Positions 58,852 through 64,000 of a stretch of DNA of 64,000 nt are shown piece after piece. How positions within the stretch are numbered: position 1 is the first letter of the stretch; the number at the start of each line of letters is the position of its first letter. The stretch is from Klebsiella pneumoniae. GTDB lineage: Bacteria > Pseudomonadota > Gammaproteobacteria > Pseudomonadales > UBA5518. The position numbers and the translations under genes are program-made. The notes beneath the pieces are model-generated. The model was given only the letters and a program-made list of their open reading frames with translations, searched no databases and was not told where the DNA came from. The stretch lies in assembly GCA_945862145.1 (NCBI GenBank), contig CAMAXE010000016.1, positions 42,911 to 106,910 of the forward strand. The letters run 5' to 3'.

Positions 58852-59613
58852 ATGACAGACCTATCCTGGCTACAACTCGCCCTGATCGCGCTGATTTTCG
58901 TCTGGAGCGGCTTCGTGCGCTCGGGGCTGGGTTTCGGTGGCTCGGTGCTTTCGCTGCCCTTCCTGCTGCTCGTTCACAACGACGCGCTGCTGTTCCTGCC
59001 GATCATCGCCGTACATCTCATGTTCTTCTCGATGCTCACCGCCGTGCATCAATGGCCGCGGCGCGCCGCCATCCGTGCCGAGGGCGGTGGCGTGGACTGG
59101 CCATACCTGCGCCGGGCGCTGGGGATCATGATCGTGCCGAAACTCGCGGGGGTGTTCGGCCTGATCGTGCTGCCGGCCCGCGTGATGGGCACGATCATCT
59201 TCGTCATCGTGAGCGTCTATGCCGTCTCCTACATCCTGAACAAGCCCTTTCGCTCAAACGACCGGCGTATCGACGTGCTCTTCCTGGCGCTCGGCGGCTA
59301 TGTGAGCGGCACCTCGCTGATCGGCGCGCCGCTGATCATGGCGGTGTTCGGCACGCACGTGCAGGCGCGGCAATTGCGCGACACACTCTTCGCGCTGTGG
59401 TTCATCTTGGTGGCGATCAAGATGGGGGCGTTCATCTGGGCGGGTGTTGATCTGCACCTGCGCGACCAGTTCTGGCTGCTGCCCTGCGCGGGTGTAGGGC
59501 ACGCACTGGGGCTGCGGCTGCACGCGTATCTCTTGAGCGGCGATCCGAAGCGTTTTTACCGGGTGCTGGGTTGCGTGCTGCTGGTGGCGAGCGCGGCCGG
59601 GCTGGTGCTCTGA
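58852..59613 (+). CDS. TauE/SafE family sulfite/organic anion exporter
   Basis: A 253-residue membrane protein with about seven to eight helices and the family repeat: WSGFVRSGLGFGGSVLSLPF (about 19-38) and YVSGTSLIGAPLIMAVFG (second half, about 152-169). TauE/SafE proteins export sulfite, sulfoacetate or other small anions. The N-terminal MTDLSWLQLALIAL start at ATG 58852 is preferred over an ATG at 58828. It converges on the NnrU gene. Confidence 0.85.
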   Translation: MTDLSWLQLALIALIFVWSGFVRSGLGFGGSVLSLPFLLLVHNDALLFLPIIAVHLMFFSMLTAVHQWPRRAAIRAEGGGVDWPYLRRALGIMIVPKLAGVFGLIVLPARVMGTIIFVIVSVYAVSYILNKPFRSNDRRIDVLFLALGGYVSGTSLIGAPLIMAVFGTHVQARQLRDTLFALWFILVAIKMGAFIWAGVDLHLRDQFWLLPCAGVGHALGLRLHAYLLSGDPKRFYRVLGCVLLVASAAGLVL

Positions 59614-59647
59614 AACACGCCAGGGACATGTTAAGGGCAACTCTGAA

Positions 59648-60235
59648 TCACCCGTGCATTCCGGCAAGGGGTACGCCGACAAGCCAGGTGTGCAGGTAGA
59701 GAAATATCCCCAGCCAGCTGATCACGCCAACGGCAAACGCCGCTGCATCGCGCGACCAACCAACAGCCGGGTAGCGTGTGCCGGCAGCCCGGTCACGCGC
59801 CCGCGCCGAGTGGTAGGCGAATATCGACCAGGCGAGGAAACTCCCGAACAGCACCACATCGGCCAGGCGCCCGTTGGAAAGCAGGTGCGCAAAGGCCCAT
59901 ACCCGCGTCCCGAACAGCATGGGGTGACCCACCCATTGCCGGATGTGCGTGCCCGGAACATAAGCCGCCACCACCAGCACCAGGCTCGGTAGCATCAGCG
60001 CCAAGGCAACCGTATGCGCCCATGCGGGAGGTGCGTAAAGATCAGGCGAGCTGAGGCGAGCACTGGCATAGCCAGTCACGAGCAGCCAGAGCCCCACCAG
60101 GGAGACCGCCGAGTAAAGGCCCCGCCAGCCCTGCACCCCGATCCGGGCGATGGCCGCGGTGCGCAGCGGCTCGGCCACCACACGCACCGCGTGCATACCC
60201 AGAAAGAGCAGCAAGCCGGCGATCAGGGTGATCAC
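59648..60235 (-). CDS. NnrU family membrane protein
   Basis: A 195-residue, five to six helix protein with the NnrU signature YVPGTHIRQWVGHPMLFGTR and WAFAHLLSNG (about 93-122). NnrU is needed for nitrite/nitric oxide respiration phenotypes in some bacteria and resembles isoprenylcysteine methyltransferase-like membrane folds. No denitrification genes are near. It starts at GTG 60235, nine bases from the stop of the upstream VOC gene. Confidence 0.83.
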   Translation of the reverse strand: MITLIAGLLLFLGMHAVRVVAEPLRTAAIARIGVQGWRGLYSAVSLVGLWLLVTGYASARLSSPDLYAPPAWAHTVALALMLPSLVLVVAAYVPGTHIRQWVGHPMLFGTRVWAFAHLLSNGRLADVVLFGSFLAWSIFAYHSARARDRAAGTRYPAVGWSRDAAAFAVGVISWLGIFLYLHTWLVGVPLAGMHG

Positions 60236-60244
60236 GGGAACCCC

Positions 60245-60613
60245 TCAACCCCACACGCACGCGACGAACTTGTTGCCGTCGAGATCGCGGAAGTAGGCCC
60301 CGTAGAAGCCATCGCCGCGCGCACCGGGGGCGCCCTCGTCTTTGGCACCGAGGGACATCGCGGTGTTGTAGATGCGGTCAGCCATCTCGCGGGTACCGGC
60401 GTTGATGGCGACCATCGCGCCGTTACCAGCGGTGGAGGGCTCGCCGTCGTAAGGTTTGATGGCGCCGATCATGGGCTGCCCGGCACCTGCCGACCAGATC
60501 ACCATGCGCTCGTATTCCATGGTGCGCACGGCACCCAATTCGCCGAGCACGGCATCGAAAAACGCGGCAGCGCGGGGCAGGTCATTGGTGCCGACCGTTA
60601 CATAAGCGAGCAT
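60245..60613 (-). CDS. VOC family protein (paralogue of 50763-51140)
   Basis: A 122-residue VOC protein: AYVTVGTNDLPRAAAFFDAV and LGELG at the N-terminus, EPSTAGNGAMVAINAGTREM in the middle and YGAYFRDLDGNKFVACVWG at the end. It shares VGTNDL, FFDAVLG/FYDAVLG, TAGNGA and the DxDGNK ending with its paralogue 9.5 kb away. Metal binding and substrate are not predictable. Confidence 0.85.
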   Translation of the reverse strand: MLAYVTVGTNDLPRAAAFFDAVLGELGAVRTMEYERMVIWSAGAGQPMIGAIKPYDGEPSTAGNGAMVAINAGTREMADRIYNTAMSLGAKDEGAPGARGDGFYGAYFRDLDGNKFVACVWG

Positions 60614-60791
60614 GGAAATCTCCTCGAGGGTTGGATGCAGGATCCGGGGCATTATTCGGGAGATCACCCCATGGCGGAAGGGGCGCGGGCGATGACAACT
60701 GCTGACAAGGCGTCAGACCACTGGCCCGAAAGCATGGTTTCCGCACCACCGGTTGTTGCACACTGCACCGTCACCTGTGTGGAGGATTCCC

Positions 60792-62108
60792 ATGCGCATT
60801 AAACAGCTCGCCCTGATCGCGCCGGTGGCGTTCACCCTGCTGGGCGTACCAGCCCACGCCGAAGACACAAACGCGGCCATCGCAGCCTCTGCGCAAGCCG
60901 CCGAAGCGCAGGTGGTGGCCTGGCGCCGCGACATCCACGAGCACCCCGAACTCGGCAACCGCGAGACGCGCACCTCGGCGCTGGTGGCGAAAGAACTGAA
61001 AAAGCTCGGCTTTGACGAGGTGCACACAGGCATCGCGCACACCGGCGTGGTCGGCATCCTCAAGGGCGGCAAGCCTGGCGGCGTGGTGGCACTGCGCGCC
61101 GACATGGATGCGCTCCCGGTGGAAGAGAAGAGCGGCCTGCCCTTCGCCTCGAAGGCACGCATGGAGTACAACGGCGCCGAGGTGCCGGTGATGCACGCCT
61201 GCGGCCACGACGCGCACACCGCCATCCTGCTCGGCGTGGCCAAGGTGCTCGCAGGCATGCGCGATCAGATACCCGGTACGGTGAGCTTTGTGTTCCAGCC
61301 GGCGGAAGAGGGCGCGCCCGAGGGCGAGGAAGGCGGCGCGCAGTTGATGATCAAGGAAGGCCTCTGGGCAACGGCAAAGCACCCGACAGCTATCTTCGGG
61401 CTGCACACGTGGCCCGGTCCCGCCGGCACCATCAGCTACCGCAGCGGGCCGACAATGGCTGCGGCAGACACCATCAAGATCATCGTGAAAGGCAAACAGA
61501 CGCACGGCTCGCAGCCCTGGGGCGGCGTGGATCCAATCGTAGTTGCCGCGCAGATCGTGCAAGCACTGCAGCTCATACCCAGCCGCCAGCTCGACATCAC
61601 CAAAGCGCCCTCGGTGGTCACCATCGGCAGCATCCACGGCGGCGTGCGCCACAACATCATCCCCGAATCGGTGGAAATGACCGGCACGGTGCGCAATTTC
61701 GATGAAGGCATCCGCAAGGACATGCTTGCGCGCATCACGCGCACCGCCACATCGATCGCCGCGGCATCGGGCGCCGAGGCCACCGTCACCATCGACGCCC
61801 ACGGCGGCAAGGTGACCTACAACGACCCGGCGTTGGTGACGCAGATGGAGCACGCGCTGCGGGCGGCTGCGGGAGACAAGCTCCTCAACGCGCCGCTGAT
61901 CATGGCCTCGGAGGATTTTTCCGACTACCAGCAGGACATCCCTGGCTTGTTCTTCTTCCTCGGCGGCAACAAGGAGGGCGTGGGTCCTGGTCAGGCCGCA
62001 GCCAACCATTCACCGCTCTACTTCGTGAACGAGTCGGCGCTGGTGCCCGGGGTGCGCACGCTGGCCACGCTAGCGGTGGATTACCTGCAGCAGAAAGCGC
62101 CGAAGTAA
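60792..62108 (+). CDS. M20 family exported amidohydrolase
   Basis: A 438-residue M20D metallohydrolase with a signal peptide (LALIAPVAFTLLGVPAHA). Metal-binding motifs are RADMDALPVEE (about 99-109), MHACGHDAHTAILLGVAKVL (about 134-153), FQPAEEGAPEGEEGG (about 172-186), the dimerisation-domain segment GKQTHGSQPWGGVDPI, and C-terminal MASEDFSDYQQDIPGLFFFL. Family members hydrolyse N-acyl amino acids, hippurate or IAA conjugates. A GGAGG site lies eight bases before ATG 60792. Confidence 0.92.
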   Translation: MRIKQLALIAPVAFTLLGVPAHAEDTNAAIAASAQAAEAQVVAWRRDIHEHPELGNRETRTSALVAKELKKLGFDEVHTGIAHTGVVGILKGGKPGGVVALRADMDALPVEEKSGLPFASKARMEYNGAEVPVMHACGHDAHTAILLGVAKVLAGMRDQIPGTVSFVFQPAEEGAPEGEEGGAQLMIKEGLWATAKHPTAIFGLHTWPGPAGTISYRSGPTMAAADTIKIIVKGKQTHGSQPWGGVDPIVVAAQIVQALQLIPSRQLDITKAPSVVTIGSIHGGVRHNIIPESVEMTGTVRNFDEGIRKDMLARITRTATSIAAASGAEATVTIDAHGGKVTYNDPALVTQMEHALRAAAGDKLLNAPLIMASEDFSDYQQDIPGLFFFLGGNKEGVGPGQAAANHSPLYFVNESALVPGVRTLATLAVDYLQQKAPK

Positions 62109-62141
62109 CACTGAGTCAGGGGGCTCTCTCAGGAGGACCTC

Positions 62142-63215
62142 TTAGAACTCCATCGCCTGCGGGTTGCGGCTGTACCAGTCGACACCCGTGGCATCGCGCT
62201 CGCGGCGGATCATGCGCCGTCCGATCAGGCAGTTCAGGTGCGCCAGCGTCTCGCCGGTGGCCATGGCGAGCGTGTCGTTCTCCAACTCACGGCGGAACAT
62301 CACGCGCGAGCAATCCACGGCGCGGCGCGGCTCCTCCAGATGTTCGTAGAGCTTCACGAGTTCGCGCTCGTGGCTGTCGATAATCTGCGTGAGCCTCACA
62401 TGCAGTCCGTAAAAAGGCGCTTGATGCGCCGGCAACACGAGCACGTTGTCGGGCAGGCGCTCGCGGATACGGGCGCTGGAAAGCAACCACTCGCGCAAGG
62501 GATCACCGTTGGGCTCGGTAGGGAACACGCTCACATTGGGCGTGATGCGCGGCAGCACCTGGTCGCCCGCGATCAGCAGTTTCAGCGCGGGGCAGTAAAG
62601 CGCCGCGTGCTCCGGTGAATGCCCCTGCCCCACGACCACCTGCCAGTAACGGCCATCGATCTGCAGCGTTTCGCCCTCCACCATGCGGCGAAAGCTCTCG
62701 GGCAGCGGCGAGATGTTGCGACCGAAGCCGCCGAAGCGGGCGCGGTAGCTCTCCAGCGCACGGTCGTCATAACCGGCGGCGCGGTAGAAACGGATAGCCA
62801 CCTCAGGTGCCGGCTTGCCGGTGTCGTCGGCCAAGGTGTGGCACATGAGGAACTCCTCGCGCGTCATCCATAACTCGCAGTCGAAACGCCCGGTCAGCCA
62901 GCCGGCGAGGCCCACGTGATCGGGGTGTAGATGTGTGCAGATCACGCGGTGCACGGGCTTGCCGGCCATGAAGCCACCGCAGAGCCCTTCCCACAACGCG
63001 CGCGATTCAGGGAGATCGAGGCAGGTGTCGATGATGGTCCAGCCGTCGCCGTCCTCGAGCAGCCAGAGGTTGATGTGATCCAGCGAGATTGGCATCGGAA
63101 AGCGCAGCCACCACACGCCCTCGGCCACGCGGAAGGGCTCGCCCGGTTCAGGTGCTGCCTGCGGGCCCCACGGGTACCGCAGCCCACGCAGCGTGTCGGC
63201 AGCCGAAATCGCCAT
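62142..63215 (-). CDS. MBL-fold metallohydrolase
   Basis: A 357-residue metallo-beta-lactamase-fold enzyme: DHINLWLLEDGDGWTIIDTC (about 44-63), metal motif ICTHLHPDHVGLAGWLTGRF (HxHxDH, about 90-109), GQGHSPEHAALYCP (third His region) and LIAGDQVLPRITPNV. The C-terminal 120 residues are a helical cap with LPAHQAPFYG. Proteins of this class include glyoxalase II-like thioesterases; substrate unknown. It converges on the M20 gene. Confidence 0.87.
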   Translation of the reverse strand: MAISAADTLRGLRYPWGPQAAPEPGEPFRVAEGVWWLRFPMPISLDHINLWLLEDGDGWTIIDTCLDLPESRALWEGLCGGFMAGKPVHRVICTHLHPDHVGLAGWLTGRFDCELWMTREEFLMCHTLADDTGKPAPEVAIRFYRAAGYDDRALESYRARFGGFGRNISPLPESFRRMVEGETLQIDGRYWQVVVGQGHSPEHAALYCPALKLLIAGDQVLPRITPNVSVFPTEPNGDPLREWLLSSARIRERLPDNVLVLPAHQAPFYGLHVRLTQIIDSHERELVKLYEHLEEPRRAVDCSRVMFRRELENDTLAMATGETLAHLNCLIGRRMIRRERDATGVDWYSRNPQAMEF

Positions 63216-63300
63216 GGGTGCAGTGCCTCTTTGCGTCAGGCCTCATGGTAACAGCGACGCCGGTGGTCTGGTGGGGCGCGGGGGCCTCGCGAAGTGGACT

Positions 63301-63395
63301 GGTCGCGGGCATGGCCCGCTCCTACGGGACGGGGCCGATGGCCTCTCGTTGCGTACGACCCGGCGAAGCTGGTCGCGGGCGTGGCGCGCTTCTCT
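63301..63395. repeat. REP-like copies (two, minus sense)
   Basis: 63301-63325 (GGTCGCGGGCATGGCCCGCT...) and a degenerate copy at 63371-63395 (GGTCGCGGGCGTGGCGCGCT...) are in the same orientation. They occupy much of the 258-base gap 63216-63473; no other feature is seen there apart from short upstream frame of the next gene. Confidence 0.75.
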
Positions 63396-63473
63396 GGGAC
63401 GGGGTTGGGCGGGACCAACGCGAAGCCTGTGGCATACACTCCAGTCCTTCGCCACACCCACGGAATCGCACAC

Positions 63474-63929
63474 ATGATCGAGCCCCGTATCGCGGACACC
63501 CTTCCCGTCTGGATCAAGGATCACCTCAGCCGCTACTTGGCTACCGACGGCGCGGACGGGCATCTCTGGGACGCGACGCTTGGCGGCGGCACCGGCATGG
63601 TGCCCACGCTGCTGCTCAGTACTACGGGGCGTAAATCTGGCAATACGCTCACGCTGCCGCTGATCTACGGCGAGTACGGGAGCCATTTCGTGGTGATTGC
63701 CTCCAAGGGCGGGGCCGCAGCGCACCCGGCCTGGTATCTGAATCTGGAGGCGAACCCCATGGTAGGCGTGCAGGTGAAGGCTGATCGATTCAGCGCCCGG
63801 GCGCGCACGGCTCAAGGAGCGGAGCGGGAGCTGCTCTGGAAGCAGCTGGTCGCGATCTACCCGCCCTACGAGAAATATCAGACAGCCACCACGCGTGAGA
63901 TTCCGGTGGTGGTGCTGGAGAGAATCTGA
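63474..63929 (+). CDS. Nitroreductase/deazaflavin-dependent oxidoreductase family protein (DDN-like)
   Basis: A 151-residue split-beta-barrel protein: LLLSTTGRKSGNTLTLPLIY (about 46-65), FVVIASKGGAAAHPAWYLNL (about 72-91), EANPMVGVQVKADRF and YPPYEKYQTATTREIPVVVL at the end. This is the DUF385/DDN pattern whose actinobacterial members use F420; the cofactor in proteobacterial members is uncertain. ATG 63474 is the family start. Confidence 0.87.
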   Translation: MIEPRIADTLPVWIKDHLSRYLATDGADGHLWDATLGGGTGMVPTLLLSTTGRKSGNTLTLPLIYGEYGSHFVVIASKGGAAAHPAWYLNLEANPMVGVQVKADRFSARARTAQGAERELLWKQLVAIYPPYEKYQTATTREIPVVVLERI

Positions 63930-63939
63930 GGCCGCCTCA

Positions 63940-64000
63940 GGTCGGGGGCATGGCCCCCTCCTACCCCAGACGCCCGTAGGAGGGGGCCATGCCCCCGACC
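63940..64000. repeat. REP-like perfect inverted pair at window end
   Basis: 63940-63964 and 63976-64000 are perfect 25-base reverse complements across an 11-base centre. The sequence is a G-rich variant (GTAGGAGGGGGCC / GCCCCCGACC) of the GTAGGAGCGGGC family. It can form a long hairpin just downstream of the preceding gene and might act as a terminator-like or mRNA-stabilising structure. Confidence 0.85.

Overview
The window is about 64 kb of GC-rich bacterial chromosome, densely coding on both strands, with no rRNA, tRNA, phage, IS transposase or CRISPR array that I could find. Gene content and order point to a gammaproteobacterium of the Pseudomonadales / former Cellvibrionales type. The runs yggS-proC-yggT-metX-metW-DUF4426-rdgB-hemW, rpmBG-radC-coaBC-algC-argB-slmA-pyrE-crc-rph-yicC-gmk-rpoZ-spoT-ridA-recG and ubiC-ubiA closely follow the order known from Pseudomonas. 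The peripheral catabolic genes on the right would fit a marine or soil relative such as Halieaceae or Spongiibacteraceae. This taxonomy is inferred from synteny and protein style, not from a marker-gene search.

Layout. 1-5.6 kb: a co-directional operon for PLP homeostasis, proline, methionine (metX/metW), nucleotide-pool cleaning (rdgB) and the radical-SAM protein HemW. 5.6-8.6 kb (minus): trmB, a DUF423 membrane protein, rpoH (sigma-32) and ftsY. A near-consensus CIRCE operator lies in front of rpoH, and ftsE/ftsX are absent from their usual place. 8.7-10.1 kb: rsmD, coaD and a ferredoxin. 10.1-12.3 kb (minus): mutM, a terminator, rpmG-rpmB and radC. 12.4-17.7 kb: coaBC, a membrane-anchored AlgC, argB and slmA. 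17.7-29.7 kb: a DUF4124 protein, pyrE, crc, rph, yicC-gmk-rpoZ-spoT-ridA, an epimerase, recG and an HDOD protein. 29.7-39.3 kb: a rubredoxin/rubredoxin-reductase fusion, ubiC-ubiA, a COG3146 protein, DUF938, yaaA, an M48-TPR lipoprotein, a YciA-like thioesterase and a UvrD-type helicase with a palindromic DNA element inside its reading frame.

From about 39.3 kb the character changes. Gene order is no longer the conserved core, decayed gene fragments appear (S9 peptidase, alpha/beta hydrolase, M28 peptidase, RND pump), and REP-like palindromes related to GTAGGAGCGGGC recur. Genes here are mostly oxidative or hydrolytic catabolism and membrane transport: CocE-type hydrolase, ABC-F Uup, SnoaL-like protein, Tat-exported flavoprotein, GST, enoyl-CoA hydratase, HAPMO-like Baeyer-Villiger monooxygenase, DmeF-type cation exporter, SDR, epoxide hydrolase, TauE/SafE, NnrU, M20 amidohydrolase, MBL hydrolase and a deazaflavin-type reductase. 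A compact four-gene block at 56.7-58.4 kb (secreted Tyr/Arg/His-rich protein, ECF-like sigma factor, DUF3619-like single-pass membrane protein, DUF3106-like exported protein) is the best candidate for a little-described signalling system.

The most notable observations are the CIRCE-rpoH arrangement, the in-frame palindromic insertion in uvrD, the sigma/DUF3619/DUF3106 block, the rubredoxin-reductase fusion, the deletion junction joining an M28 peptidase start to an RND pump end, and an unusual phosphoserine loop in AlgC.
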